64,000 bases of DNA from Collinsella sp. AM18-10 (GCF_003471585.1 NZ_QRJO01000004.1:1-64000); one strand, 5' to 3'; numbered from the stretch's first letter, positions 7,616 to 16,762 are shown. Made by a program: numbers and translations. The notes: generated from the sequence alone by a model not told the origin.

Positions 7616-8351
7616 GTGGAAGTGCTGGTTGTTGGCAACACCGCATATGTTGACGATGACTTTTGCTCCAAGGCGTTCCCCGGCGACCATGTGTAGGTCG
7701 TAGCCGCGCAGGACGCGCGCCGCGATGAGTCGTCGCCCCATGCTTCGTGGAAAGAGCTCCTCCAGCACCTGGACCAGGCCTACGAGTTTGAGCGCGTGGT
7801 CTACCTTTCTACCTACCTCACCCCGCATACCGTGACTTTTGGCGACATTGGGCTGCTGCGCTCGGTGTTTCGTGCCTGTATGGGACGCAATGTGCAGCTG
7901 CTGTTTATTGCGGGGCCCGCGGGTGCAGAGGGCACCACTGGCGGATGTGACGACGACGCCACGGCCGCCAGTGAGGCCCAGACGGGCAAGGGCATTATCG
8001 CCCGCGCTGCCAACGACCTGTGCCGTTACTATGCATCGCGCGACGGCATCCAAGCCAAAGTCCTGCGCGTGCCGTATCTGTATACCGCATCGCCGGCATT
8101 AACCGACCCATTTTTGATGCCGTTGTTCGAGGCATGCTCGGGCGGGTCGGTCGCGCTTCAGGGTGCGGCAGATGCGCCGTTTCCCCTGCTGTGTGCCGAG
8201 GAACTCGCGGTGTTGGTGCATCGTATCTTTGACAGCTGGGATGCCAACTTTGAGATGCTCGACGTTGCAGACGCTTTTGGCCACCCGAGGCCTATGGCGT
8301 GACCGTTGACGCTCCGGGTGCGAGCGTGACCTATCACACGCTCAGCATCTA
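7616..8351 (+). pseudogene. NAD(P)-binding epimerase/dehydratase-like gene, broken twice
   Basis: A GTG at 7616 after GGGGAGGGGG opens MEVLVVGNTAYVDDDFCSKA, a Rossmann-like first strand, but TAG at 7694-7696 (codon 27) stops it. The same frame then runs on for 200 codons with clear protein character (FERVVYLSTYLTPHTVTFGD, VLRVPYLYTASPAL) to TGA at 8300. The next frame continues with YGVTVDAPGASVTYHTLSI to 8351, so a one-base loss near 8284-8290 is likely. The family is suggested by the VVYLST strand and overall plan, as in extended short-chain dehydrogenases. Two independent lesions argue for decay rather than a single sequencing error. Confidence 0.65.
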
Positions 8352-8390
8352 GGCGTTTCGTCGCCTATCGGCGCTATACTGCAGCCGTTG

Positions 8391-8427
8391 CCCACGATGC
8401 GGGGAACACCCGCATCGTGGGTTTTTT
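8391..8427 (+). terminator. Intrinsic terminator or attenuator before the PLP-fold gene
   Basis: Arms CCCACGATGCGGG (8391-8403) and CCCGCATCGTGGG (8409-8421) form a perfect 13-bp stem, followed by six T (8422-8427). A -10-like TATACT lies at 8375-8380 immediately upstream, and the ribosome binding site of the next gene begins 7 bases after the T-run. It may end readthrough from the pseudogene, or act as an attenuator in the leader of the next gene. Confidence 0.85.
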
Positions 8428-8449
8428 GCTTATGAAGGGACGGTGCCGC

Positions 8450-9442
8450 GTGGACGTACAGCAGCTAGAAGAGGCCTGGGCTGCAAGGGCCGGCGCGCGT
8501 GAGGCGCGTCTTGCTGCAGCGCCGCATGTGCCGGCGGCGCTGTCTCTGTTGGGGATTGTACGTCCCGGCGATCGCCTGGTTGCGTTTGCCGATGACTTTG
8601 CCGATGCGTTTGCGCGCGGCTTTGAGTGCTGCGACGTGGCTATGGTGGAGGAGCCGTCGGTTGCGGCGTTTACTGCTGCGTCCGAGGGCTTTGATGCTTC
8701 GTTTGAGGTCGAGGGGCCGCACCTGTGGTGGTTCGTCAACTCTATTGGCGGGTTTGGATTGCGCGTGCCCGATCTGCGCGCGTTAGGACGTGCCGCGCGT
8801 GAGGCTCATGCGCTGCTCGTGGTGGATAACACCGTGGCTGGTGTCTTTGGGTGCGATCCGTTGCGCTTGGGTGCCGTGCTGTCGCTCGAGGCACTTGACC
8901 GCGTGTGCGCCGGTGAGGCTCCGCACAAGTTGGTTGCCATATCGGTCGCGCGCTCGCAGCTCAAGCGCCATCGTGTGGATGCTGCTGCCGAGTGCGCGCA
9001 TGCTCTGCTTGAGGGCTGTGGCTTGGTCAAACTTGATTTGCCTGCTGATGAGGCCGGTGTGCTGGAGCGCGGGCTGGACTCGCTCGATGCCCGCATGCAG
9101 GCACATTTCGACCGCGCACGTGCGCTGGCCGAGTACTTGGCTGCCAATGAGATGGTGCACGCCGTGCGCTATCCTGGGCTGAGCTCGCATCCCGACCATG
9201 CGGTTGCAACTGGAATCCTCGAGCACGGCTTTGGTCCGGCAGTAGAGTTTGACCTTATCGAGCGCAGTGCGGGCGATTTGTTCGATGCTTTGCCGGGGGA
9301 GTTTCGTACATCACCCGCCGGCGGCTCAACAACGCGCCTTTCGGCCCCGCGCGGTAAGCGGGGGAGCGCCATCCGCCTCTTCGCCGGCACCGACGACCCC
9401 CTGGTTGTAGCGTCCACCCTGGACAACGCGCTCCGAAAGTAA
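8450..9442 (+). CDS. Cys/Met-metabolism PLP-enzyme-like protein lacking the usual lysine motif, 330 aa
   Basis: The GTG at 8450 is chosen for its GAAGGGA site at 8434-8440. The fold is that of the trans-sulfuration PLP enzymes: LLVVDNTVAGVF (122-133) matches the cofactor-binding VVDNTFATP, and the tail AIRLFAGTDDPLVVASTLDN matches the IRLSvGxEdxxdLixDLxqA end motif. Where active members have HSxTKY carrying the Schiff-base lysine, this protein reads SLEALDRV (145-152); the nearest lysines are K160 and K172. It is also 50-70 residues shorter than the usual 380-400. It may be catalytically dead or changed in function. It follows a broken gene, so this locus may be decaying. Confidence 0.7.
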   Translation: MDVQQLEEAWAARAGAREARLAAAPHVPAALSLLGIVRPGDRLVAFADDFADAFARGFECCDVAMVEEPSVAAFTAASEGFDASFEVEGPHLWWFVNSIGGFGLRVPDLRALGRAAREAHALLVVDNTVAGVFGCDPLRLGAVLSLEALDRVCAGEAPHKLVAISVARSQLKRHRVDAAAECAHALLEGCGLVKLDLPADEAGVLERGLDSLDARMQAHFDRARALAEYLAANEMVHAVRYPGLSSHPDHAVATGILEHGFGPAVEFDLIERSAGDLFDALPGEFRTSPAGGSTTRLSAPRGKRGSAIRLFAGTDDPLVVASTLDNALRK

Positions 9443-9469
9443 CTAATCGGGGTGTGTGTCACGAAAACG

Positions 9470-9605
9470 GCCTATTTACTACGTTTAAGCCATAGGGGTC
9501 GACCATACCCGCCTATTTCGAAAATTGCCAAGCTGTCTACCAGCGGTTTTATTTTCATAATGTCCGGTATGGTCGAGGGTATTCAGCTAAACGTAGTAGA
9601 TGGGC
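9470..9605. repeat. Imperfect 40-bp inverted repeat
   Basis: Segment 9470-9509 and the reverse complement of 9566-9605 share CTACGTTTA and TCGACCATACC blocks with few differences, separated by 56 bases. It fills the gap between the PLP-fold gene and the convergent ModE-like gene. It could serve as a bidirectional terminator or be a non-autonomous mobile element. Nothing else is seen in 9443-9667. Confidence 0.75.
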
Positions 9606-9667
9606 CCGTTTTGTGGCACGAGCCTCAATCCGAGGGCACGGTGGACAACAATTCAGTCCCAAAAGGA

Positions 9668-10015
9668 CTACTCTGCATTGATGCTGGCGATGAGGTCGTT
9701 GGCTTTGGTGGCGATGACGTTGTTGATGTCGGCCTGCAGCTCCTCGTAGGCCGCTATGGCGCGCTCGCCGGCGGGGGTGAGCGATGATCCGCGGGCGCCG
9801 TCGCGCTCGATGAGCTTGCAGCCCAGCTGTCCTTCGGCCTCGTTCACGATGCGCCAGGCCTTGGAATACGCCATGCCCATGCTTTTGGCGGCGCGGTTGA
9901 GCGAATGCTCTCGGTCAATACCCTGCAGCAGCAAGACACAGCCGTGGCCAAACACGCCCGGCAGGTCTTTGTCGCACGCTTGAATGACCAACTTTGCCGT
10001 CGTCTTGTACTCCAT
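9668..10015 (-). CDS. ModE-type winged-helix transcriptional regulator, 115 aa
   Basis: The ATG at 10015 is preferred over the GTG at 10024 because GGGAGA lies about 10 bases before it. The protein is the DNA-binding domain seen at the amino end of ModE: SLNRAAKSMGMAYSKAWRIV, followed by LGCKLIERD and SSLTPAGERAIAAYEELQAD, the LysR/ModE-like winged helix with its dimer helix. The carboxyl molybdate-binding (TOBE) domain is absent, so it may not sense molybdate itself. It is convergent with the PLP-fold gene and divergent from guaB. No molybdate genes lie nearby. Confidence 0.8.
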   Translation of the reverse strand: MEYKTTAKLVIQACDKDLPGVFGHGCVLLLQGIDREHSLNRAAKSMGMAYSKAWRIVNEAEGQLGCKLIERDGARGSSLTPAGERAIAAYEELQADINNVIATKANDLIASINAE

Positions 10016-10208
10016 GTGCTCCACGTCTCCCTGCTAAAGTGTTTGCTGGGCAAACGCAAAGCCTGCGTCAAACCCTCGTGTGCTCTTCTTAAATCATGCA
10101 TTGTAGCAGTCAAAGTGCGTTAAGATACTTCCCCAGTATTGGGCGCCCAAGGTTGGGCTGGGTCCTACGAGGCCTGCAGCCGACCGGTCGCATGGAAAAA
10201 GGAGAAAC

Positions 10209-11720
10209 ATGGCTACGTTCTTTCCCGGTGAGTCCCACACGTTTTCGGAGTATCTGCTGGTCCCTGGTTACTCGTCCTCGCAGTGCATCCCCAACAACGT
10301 CTCTCTTAAGACGCCGCTAACCCGCTTTAAACGCGGTGAGAAGCCGGCAATCACCCTGAACATCCCCATGGTTTCCGCCATCATGCAGTCCGTCTCGGGC
10401 GTCGACATGGGTGTCGCGCTCGCTACCGAGGGTGGCCTGTCCTTCATTTACGGTTCCCAGGCTCCCGAGTCCGAGGCCGCTATGGTCAAGGCCGTCAAGG
10501 ATCACAAGGCCGGCTTCGTTCAGTCCGATTCCACGCTGACCCCCGACATGACCATGGAGCAGGTCATCGAGCTCAAGGAGAAGACCGGTCACTCCACCAT
10601 GCCGGTCACCGACGACGGCACTCCCAAGGGCAAGCTCCTGGGTATCGTCACCAGCCGTGACTATCGCCCCAGCCGCGATGACCACCAGAAGAAGGTCTCC
10701 GAGTTCATGACCCCGCGTGAGCAGCTCATCGTGGGCGATAAGAACATCAGCCTCAAGGTTGCCAACGACGTCATCTGGGACAACAAGCTCAACGCTCTGC
10801 CCATTGTCGACGACAACGATCACCTCATGGGCATCGTCTTCCGCAAGGATTACGACAGCCACAAGACCAACCCCAACGAGCTGCTCGACGGCGATAAGCG
10901 CTACATGGTCGGCGCCGGTATCAACACCCGCGACTATGCCGAGCGCGTGCCGCTGCTTATCGAGGCCGGTGCCGACGTCCTGTGCATTGACTCTTCCGAG
11001 GGCTTCAGCGAGTGGCAGAAGCGCACCATCGAGTGGATCCGCGCTAACTACGGCGAGGACGTCAAGGTCGGTGCCGGTAACGTCGTCGACGCCGAGGGCT
11101 TCCGCTTTTTGGCCGACTGCGGTGCCGACTTCATCAAGGTCGGTATCGGCGGCGGCTCCATCTGCATTACCCGCGAGACCAAGGGTATCGGCCGTGGTCA
11201 GGCCACCGCGCTGATCGATGTCTGCCGCGCTCGCGACGAGTACTACGAGGAGACCGGCGTCTACGTGCCCGTGTGCTCCGACGGCGGTATCGTCTACGAC
11301 TACCACATGACGCTCGCCCTTGCCATGGGTGCCGACTTTATGATGCTGGGCCGCTACTTCGCCCGCTTTGACGAGAGCCCGACCGAGCGCGTCAACGTTA
11401 ATGGCCAGTACATGAAGGAGTACTGGGGCGAGGGCTCTGCGCGCGCCCGCAACTGGCAGCGCTACGACCTGGGCGGCGCCGCGAAGCTCAGCTTCGTCGA
11501 GGGCGTCGACTCCTACGTCCCGTACGCCGGCTCCCTCAAGGACGGCGTGGGCGGCACACTCTACAAGGTCAAGTCCACGATGTGCAACTGCGGCGCCCTC
11601 TCGATCCCCGAGCTCCAGGAAAAGGCGCGCCTGACCCTGGTCAGCTCCACCTCCATCGTCGAAGGCGGAGCCCACGACGTAGTCGTCAAGGACTCCCAGC
11701 AAAGCGTCAGCTACCGCTAA
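10209..11720 (+). CDS. guaB: IMP dehydrogenase
   Basis: The enzyme oxidises IMP to XMP with NAD+, the committed step of guanine nucleotide synthesis, in the cytosol. ATG 10209 follows AAAAAGGAG. The 503-residue protein shows the TIM barrel start ([20 protein letters not shown]), a two-CBS Bateman module at about 115-230 ([31 protein letters not shown]) and the catalytic loop [12 protein letters not shown] with the cysteine that attacks [12 protein letters not shown] and [12 protein letters not shown] match the phosphate-binding region. It is monocistronic, with a palindrome TTGGGCGCCCAA upstream at 10138-10149. The catalytic loop has GGG where many homologues have GPG, a minor variant. Confidence 0.93.
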   Translation: MATFFPGESHTFSEYLLVPGYSSSQCIPNNVSLKTPLTRFKRGEKPAITLNIPMVSAIMQSVSGVDMGVALATEGGLSFIYGSQAPESEAAMVKAVKDHKAGFVQSDSTLTPDMTMEQVIELKEKTGHSTMPVTDDGTPKGKLLGIVTSRDYRPSRDDHQKKVSEFMTPREQLIVGDKNISLKVANDVIWDNKLNALPIVDDNDHLMGIVFRKDYDSHKTNPNELLDGDKRYMVGAGINTRDYAERVPLLIEAGADVLCIDSSEGFSEWQKRTIEWIRANYGEDVKVGAGNVVDAEGFRFLADCGADFIKVGIGGGSICITRETKGIGRGQATALIDVCRARDEYYEETGVYVPVCSDGGIVYDYHMTLALAMGADFMMLGRYFARFDESPTERVNVNGQYMKEYWGEGSARARNWQRYDLGGAAKLSFVEGVDSYVPYAGSLKDGVGGTLYKVKSTMCNCGALSIPELQEKARLTLVSSTSIVEGGAHDVVVKDSQQSVSYR

Positions 11721-11725
11721 GCGGC

Positions 11726-11819
11726 TTTCCCAAGTGCCGCACCTTGCCGTTCAAACCGTCGCTCGCGTACCAAAGTACGCGTCGCTCCTCTTTCACGGCA
11801 ATCTGCGGCACTTGGAAAA
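11726..11819. repeat. Long nested inverted repeat after guaB
   Basis: Arms of about 29 bases (11726-11754 and 11790-11819) share CCAAGTGCCGCA and TTGCCGT blocks with a few mismatches. Inside is a perfect hairpin GCGTAC-CAAA-GTACGC. No T-run follows. It begins 6 bases after the guaB stop and could protect the 3' end of the mRNA or be a dispersed repeat. Confidence 0.75.
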
Positions 11820-11881
11820 CCCGACCATGCTTGGGCGGGTAACAAATAGCGGTTGATTCACAACCACGTTATTTAGATAAA

Positions 11882-11920
11882 GCGAGATGCCTGCAAGTCG
11901 CAGGCATCTCGCTTGTTGTA
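11882..11920 (+). terminator. Intrinsic terminator between guaB and leuS
   Basis: A perfect 13-bp stem, GCGAGATGCCTGC (11882-11894) and GCAGGCATCTCGC (11900-11912) around AAGTC, is followed by a T-rich but interrupted tail (TTGTTGTATTT). Confidence 0.75.
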
Positions 11921-11949
11921 TTTGCTATCATCAGTCGAGTTAACGATGT

Positions 11950-12067
11950 GGCGGGGCGTTCTTACCTTTGCTCGCTGCAAGTTCCGCACGAGCCGAAGAG
12001 CACTTAATGTGCTCTTCGTGCGAGCAGGACTGTCCGCAGCAGCGAGTAAAGGTAAGAACGCCCCGCC
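11950..12067 (+). promoter_or_regulatory. Large palindromic leader of leuS
   Basis: Segment 11950-11978 is complementary to 12039-12067 over 29 bases with one mismatch. A second perfect stem GAAGAGCAC/GTGCTCTTC (11995-12003/12009-12017) sits at the centre, and flanking GCACGAG/CGTGCGAGC pieces allow alternative pairing. It ends 27 bases before the leuS start. It has no T-box or AGAGAG signature and no T-run. It may be an untranslated regulatory structure or an inserted repeat. Confidence 0.65.
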
Positions 12068-12093
12068 CCAACCCAGCTAACAAAGGAGCTGAT

Positions 12094-14670
12094 ATGTGCG
12101 ATTGCACAGATCATAAGGATGAGATCCCTGCCTACGACGCGCAGGCCATTGAGTCCCGGTGGATGAAGGCCTGGGAGGACTCCAACCTCTTTGCCGTCGA
12201 CACCGACGACAGCAAGCCCAAGAAGTATGTGCTCGAGATGTTCCCGTATCCGTCGGGCGACCTGCACATGGGCCACGCGCGCAACTACACCATCGGCGAT
12301 GCCATGGCCCGTCAGGCCCGCATGCGCGGCTACGACGTGCTGCACCCCATCGGCTTCGATGCCTTTGGTCTGCCCGCCGAGAATGCCGCCATCAAGCACA
12401 ACACACAGGCTGCCGCCTGGACGTATAAGAACATGGACCAGGCGCTCGCCACGATGAGGCGCATGGGCTTCTCCTACGATCTGGATCGTACCGTTAAGAC
12501 CTGTAGCCCCGACTACTATCGCTGGGGTCAGTGGATCTTTGAAAAGATGTGGGAAAAGGGTCTGGTCTACCGCAAGAAGAACCCGGTCAACTGGTGCCCC
12601 ACCTGCAAGACCGTTTTGGCCAACGAGCAGGTAACCGAGGGCAAGTGCTGGCGTTGCGGCACCGAGCCCGAGAAGCGTGACCTCGAGCAGTGGTACTACA
12701 AGATCACCGACTACTCCCAGGAGCTGCTCGATGACCTGGAGAAGCTCCCCGGCTGGCCCGAGCGCGTCAAGCAGATGCAGGCCAACTGGATCGGCCGCTC
12801 CGAGGGCGCCGAGGTCGACTTTACCCTGTGCGACACCGATGGCGAGCCCATCGAGGGCGACGAGGGTAAGATCACCGTCTTCACCACGCGCGCCGACACG
12901 CTCTTTGGCGTTTCCTTCTTTGTCCTGTCTCCCGAGTACGTGCGCCTGCACGAGCTCGTCGAGGGCACTCAGTACGAGGAGGCCGTCACCAAGATCGTCG
13001 AGGACTCCAAGCATATCTCTGCCGTCGAGCGCGCCCAGGGCACCCTCGAGAAGCACGGCGCCTTTACGGGCCGCTACGTGGTAAACCCCGTCAACGGCGA
13101 GAAGATCCCCGTGTGGGTTGCTGACTATGTCGTTGCCGACTACGGCACCGGTGCCGTCATGGCCGTTCCCTGCGGCGACCAGCGCGACTTTGAGTTCGCC
13201 CGCAAGTACGACCTGCCTATCGTGCCGATCATCCTGGACGATGAGGATCGCGCTGCCGTCGAGGCTAGCGGCGAGACCATCGACACCTTCCATGCCGAGA
13301 ACGTCGACTGGGATTGCGCCCACGCTGCCGAGGGCACGCTCGTCCAGTCGGGCAAGTACACCGGCATGCGCGGCGGCAAGCACTCTGAGGGCGAGGCTGC
13401 CATCGTGGCCGACCTCGAGGCCATGGGCTGCGGCCGTCGCAAGGTCGAGTTCCGCCTGCGCGACTGGCTCATCAGCCGTCAGCGTTACTGGGGCAACCCC
13501 ATCCCGGCCATCCACTGCGAGCACTGCGGCATCGTGCCCGTGCCCGAGGACCAGCTGCCGGTGACGCTGCCCGAGAACCTGGACCTGGGTGCCGGCGAGA
13601 CCCTCGCCGAGTGCAAGGAGTTCTACGAGACCACCTGCCCGGTCTGTGGTCGCCCGGCCAAGCGCGAGACCGATACCATGGACACCTTCACCTGCTCCAG
13701 CTGGTATTACCTGCGCTATACCGACCCGCACAACACCGAGCTGCCCTTCTCCCGTGAGGCCGCCGATCGTTGGATGCCCGTCGATAACTACATCGGCGGC
13801 ATCGAGCACGCCATTTTGCACCTGCTCTACAGTCGCTTCTTTACCAAGGCGCTGCGCGACCTGGGCCTGCTGAGCGTTGACGAACCCTTTACCAACCTGC
13901 TGTGCCAGGGCATGGTCAAGGACGAGAACGGCGACACCATGTCCAAGTCCAAGGGCAACGTCGTGCCCCCGAGTTCAGTCATTGAGCCCTACGGTGCCGA
14001 CACCATGCGTCTGGCGATCCTGTTTATCGCCCCGCCCGAGAAGGACTTCGACTGGGATCCCAAGGCCGTCGAGGGCGCTAACCGCTTCATTAAGCGCGCC
14101 TGGCGTATCGTGTGGCAGCTCGTCCAGTCCGGCGACGCCAACGTGGCCTTTGACAAGTCCGCGCTCGACGAGACAGCGATGAAGCTCTACCGCGAGCGCC
14201 ATCGCACCATCGCCAAGTGCACCGAGGACTTCGATCGTGGCCAGTTCAACACCGCCATCTCGGCCGTCATGGAGCTCGTCAACGCGGCGAGCGCCTACCT
14301 CAACGCCACCGAGGGTGCCGCCCGCGACAAGGCGCTGTGCTACGGCGTGGCTAAGGATATCGTGAGCGTCCTTGCCCCCATCTGCCCGTTCTGGGCCGAC
14401 GAATTGTGGCACGAGGCCCTCGGCTGCGAGGGCAACGCCTACACCGCCGCCTGGCCCGAGTTCGACCTGGCCGAGTCCATCGAGGATACGGTGCAGATCG
14501 TCGTCCAGGTGCTCGGCAAGGTCCGTGGCCGCATCGACGTCGCCCGCGACGCCTCCAACGAGGAGATGCAAGCTGCCGCTGAGGAAGCCGTTGCCAAGTG
14601 GCTTGAGGGCAAGACGGTCGTCAAGGCCATCTGCGTGCCCGGCAAGCTGGTCAACCTGGTGGTCAAGTAA
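12094..14670 (+). CDS. leuS: Leucyl-tRNA synthetase
   Basis: It charges tRNA-Leu with leucine. ATG 12094 follows AAAGGAGC; the frame is open further upstream only because it crosses the leader palindrome. The 858-residue length matches bacterial LeuRS. The class I signature appears as [16 protein letters not shown] (HMGH at 58-61) and MSKSKGN (about 616-622). A zinc-type CPTCK...CWRCG insertion lies near 168-190, and the editing domain includes [11 protein letters not shown] and GTGAVMAVP. The carboxyl end has the anticodon-binding and tail domains. A strong terminator follows at 14701-14735. Confidence 0.96.
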   Translation: MCDCTDHKDEIPAYDAQAIESRWMKAWEDSNLFAVDTDDSKPKKYVLEMFPYPSGDLHMGHARNYTIGDAMARQARMRGYDVLHPIGFDAFGLPAENAAIKHNTQAAAWTYKNMDQALATMRRMGFSYDLDRTVKTCSPDYYRWGQWIFEKMWEKGLVYRKKNPVNWCPTCKTVLANEQVTEGKCWRCGTEPEKRDLEQWYYKITDYSQELLDDLEKLPGWPERVKQMQANWIGRSEGAEVDFTLCDTDGEPIEGDEGKITVFTTRADTLFGVSFFVLSPEYVRLHELVEGTQYEEAVTKIVEDSKHISAVERAQGTLEKHGAFTGRYVVNPVNGEKIPVWVADYVVADYGTGAVMAVPCGDQRDFEFARKYDLPIVPIILDDEDRAAVEASGETIDTFHAENVDWDCAHAAEGTLVQSGKYTGMRGGKHSEGEAAIVADLEAMGCGRRKVEFRLRDWLISRQRYWGNPIPAIHCEHCGIVPVPEDQLPVTLPENLDLGAGETLAECKEFYETTCPVCGRPAKRETDTMDTFTCSSWYYLRYTDPHNTELPFSREAADRWMPVDNYIGGIEHAILHLLYSRFFTKALRDLGLLSVDEPFTNLLCQGMVKDENGDTMSKSKGNVVPPSSVIEPYGADTMRLAILFIAPPEKDFDWDPKAVEGANRFIKRAWRIVWQLVQSGDANVAFDKSALDETAMKLYRERHRTIAKCTEDFDRGQFNTAISAVMELVNAASAYLNATEGAARDKALCYGVAKDIVSVLAPICPFWADELWHEALGCEGNAYTAAWPEFDLAESIEDTVQIVVQVLGKVRGRIDVARDASNEEMQAAAEEAVAKWLEGKTVVKAICVPGKLVNLVVK

Positions 14671-14700
14671 GCGCTGCGCGCATAGCTGACATCAAAAACC

Positions 14701-14735
14701 GAGGGGCGATTCCGTAGGGAGTCGCCCCTCTTTTT
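14701..14735 (+). terminator. Intrinsic terminator of leuS
   Basis: GAGGGGCGA (14701-14709) pairs with TCGCCCCTC (14722-14730) around a 12-base loop and is followed by five T. Confidence 0.9.
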
Positions 14736-14820
14736 GGTTAAGGACACTTGCGACAACACCCAATTATCCATTTCTTGTGGAGAACCTGTGCTCACGCTGA
14801 CCTGCGGGTTTGTGTTGTGG

Positions 14821-14849
14821 TTGCACGTTTGTGCAGGTATTGGTATAGT
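14821..14849 (+). promoter_or_regulatory. Sigma-70-type promoter of the rimP-nusA-infB operon
   Basis: TTGCAC (14821-14826) and TATAGT (14844-14849) are separated by exactly 17 bases, close to the consensus. Transcription would start near 14856 and immediately enter the attenuator-like hairpin at 14878. Confidence 0.8.
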
Positions 14850-14877
14850 TTGCTTGCAAATGAAGTTGTAATTGAAA

Positions 14878-14907
14878 GAAGTGGGGTTTCGGCCCCGCTT
14901 CTTTTTT
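14878..14907 (+). terminator. Leader terminator (attenuator) of the rimP-nusA operon
   Basis: GAAGTGGGG (14878-14886) and CCCCGCTTC (14893-14901) form a 9-bp stem with one G-U pair, followed by six T (14902-14907), all between the promoter and the rimP ribosome binding site. NusA represses its own operon through leader terminators in E. coli, so a similar feedback is plausible here. Confidence 0.8.
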
Positions 14908-14927
14908 GTATGGATGGAGGTGCCGCA

Positions 14928-15422
14928 ATGGTCAAGACCAAGACCGAGCAGGCGATCATCGACGCGCTCGAGGCCGTTGCTCCCCAGCACGATGTCGACA
15001 TTGTCGACGTTGAGCTCGTGGGTGCCACCAAGGCCCCCTGCGTGCGCGTGCGTATCGAGGGTGCCGAGGGCCAGAGCCTGTCGCTCAATGACGTCACGGC
15101 CAACACCAAATGGGTCGGCGATGTGATTGAGGAGCTCGACCCTATCTCTTCGAGCTATACGCTCGAGGTGTCGAGCCCGGGTATGGCGCGCCCGCTGCGC
15201 CGCCCGAGTGACTTTGCCCGCTTTGTGGGCGAGAACTGTGAGCTCACCTCCACCGCTACCGAGGGCCGTCGCAAGTACGCCGGCAAGATTGCCGCTGCGA
15301 CCGAGACCGACGTGACCCTCGAGCTCGAGGACGGCGAGTCCGTCACCCTCGATTTCTCTGATGTAAAAAAGTGCAAGTTGAAGCCCACCTACGACTTCAA
15401 GCCCGCGAAGGAAGGAAAGTAA
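14928..15422 (+). CDS. rimP: Ribosome maturation factor RimP
   Basis: It assists 30S subunit assembly. ATG 14928 follows GGAGG (14916-14920). The 164-residue protein has the two-domain plan: an amino-terminal alpha/beta domain (VDIVDVELVGATKAPCVRVR), the family signature YTLEVSSPGMARPLRR near residue 80, and an SH3-like carboxyl domain (KYAGKIAAATETDVTLELED). It is the first gene of the operon and ends one base before nusA, as in most bacteria. Confidence 0.93.
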   Translation: MVKTKTEQAIIDALEAVAPQHDVDIVDVELVGATKAPCVRVRIEGAEGQSLSLNDVTANTKWVGDVIEELDPISSSYTLEVSSPGMARPLRRPSDFARFVGENCELTSTATEGRRKYAGKIAAATETDVTLELEDGESVTLDFSDVKKCKLKPTYDFKPAKEGK

Positions 15423-15423
15423 G

Positions 15424-16671
15424 ATGGCAGCATCCGACATGATGTCCGCCCTGATGGAGCTTTGCCAGGAGAAGCACATCGACCAGCTCTACCTGATCGA
15501 CCGCCTGGAGCAGTCGCTCGCCAAGAGCTATGCCGAGATCCTGCATCTTGAGTGGGGCGCCAAGGTGACCATCGACCGCACCACCGGCAAGATCTACGTC
15601 TACCGCCTGGAGCCGATCGACGATTCCATGGACGAGGAGGGCAACTTCACCGAGTTCGAGGAGATCGACGTCACCCCCAAGAACACGAGCCGCATCGCCG
15701 CCCAGCACGCCAAGGCCGAGATCAACGCCATCGTGCGCAACTCCGCCCGCGAGCAGATCTACGAGGAGTTCTCCGGCCGCATCGGTGACCTCATCAGCGG
15801 CACCGTGCTGCAGTCCACGCCCGACTTCACGATCGTCAAGATCCGCGAGGGCGTCGAGGCCGAGCTGCCGCACTTCGACCAGCGCCGTTACGAGAACGAG
15901 CGCAACGAGCGCCCGATGGGCGAGCGCTACCTGCACAACCAGCACATCAAGGCCGTGATCATCGACGTACGCGACCCCAACTCCAACCTGCAACCGGTTC
16001 GCGGCGAGCACAGCCGTCCGCCGATTGTCATCTCCCGCACTCACCCCGAGCTCATGCGTCGTCTGTTTGAGCAGGAGGTGCCCGAGATCTATGAGGGCAC
16101 CGTCCAGATCAAGTCGATCGCCCGCGAGCCCGGCCAGCGTTCCAAGGTAGCCGTCCACTCGCTCGACGACCGTCTGGATCCCGTGGGCGCCTGCGTCGGC
16201 CCCAAGGGCAGCCGTGTTCGCGCTGTCGTGGGCGAGCTCCGTGGCGAGCGCGTCGACGTCATCCTGTGGGATGCCGATCCTGCCGTCTACGTCGCCAACG
16301 CCCTGTCGCCTGCCAAGGTCACCCGCGTCCTCATCGACGAGGAGAAGGCCTACGCCGGCGTCATCGTGCCCGACGACCAGCTGTCCCTCGCCATCGGCAA
16401 GGAGGGCCAGAACGCCCGCCTCGCCGCGCGCCTGACCGGCTGGCACATCGACATCAAGTCCGAGACGCTTGCCGCCGACATCCTCAAGAACGTTCCCGTT
16501 CACGAGGAGCCCGCCGCCGACCTGATCGGTGACGAGGAGGACGAGGACGTCCGCCGCTGCGAGTACGTGTCCGAGGACGGCGTCCAGTGCCGCAACCAGG
16601 CTCGTCCCGGCTCCCGTTTCTGCGGTGTCCACGACACCGACGCCTTCGATGATGCGGAGGACCTGATCTAG
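15424..16671 (+). CDS. nusA: Transcription termination/antitermination factor NusA with an added Cys/His tail
   Basis: It binds RNA polymerase and RNA to control pausing, termination and antitermination. The amino-terminal domain is followed by S1 ([20 protein letters not shown]), KH1 ([20 protein letters not shown]) and KH2 ([19 protein letters not shown]). After KH2 there is no E. coli-type acidic repeat. Instead residues 379-403 carry C-x9-C-x10-C-x2-H ([11 protein letters not shown] ... RFCGVHD), a possible zinc knuckle. The 415-residue length includes this tail. The usual ylxR gene between nusA and infB is missing. Confidence 0.95.
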   Translation: MAASDMMSALMELCQEKHIDQLYLIDRLEQSLAKSYAEILHLEWGAKVTIDRTTGKIYVYRLEPIDDSMDEEGNFTEFEEIDVTPKNTSRIAAQHAKAEINAIVRNSAREQIYEEFSGRIGDLISGTVLQSTPDFTIVKIREGVEAELPHFDQRRYENERNERPMGERYLHNQHIKAVIIDVRDPNSNLQPVRGEHSRPPIVISRTHPELMRRLFEQEVPEIYEGTVQIKSIAREPGQRSKVAVHSLDDRLDPVGACVGPKGSRVRAVVGELRGERVDVILWDADPAVYVANALSPAKVTRVLIDEEKAYAGVIVPDDQLSLAIGKEGQNARLAARLTGWHIDIKSETLAADILKNVPVHEEPAADLIGDEEDEDVRRCEYVSEDGVQCRNQARPGSRFCGVHDTDAFDDAEDLI

Positions 16672-16679
16672 CGCGCGGT

Positions 16680-16741
16680 CGCGCCGGGCGGGTCCCGGCG
16701 CGTCTCCCACGCTCGTTCAGTCTCTAGGCACCCAAGGTGCC
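16680..16741 (+). repeat. Two hairpins between nusA and infB
   Basis: CGCGCCGGG/CCCGGCGCG around 16680-16702 and GGCACC-CAA-GGTGCC at 16727-16741 are perfect small stems without T-runs. They sit within the operon in the place ylxR usually occupies, and may tune the mRNA between nusA and infB. Confidence 0.55.
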
Positions 16742-16762
16742 AGAAAGGGTAGGTGAAGTCAT

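Noticed and set aside
11968..12093. In-frame upstream extension of leuS
   Set aside because: It is translated from the leader palindrome, lacks a ribosome binding site and would add a Cys-rich tail not found in LeuRS. The AAAGGAG before 12094 decides the start.
12004..13821. 605-codon antisense frame opposite leuS
   Set aside because: Shadow of leuS; it also runs through the leader palindrome.
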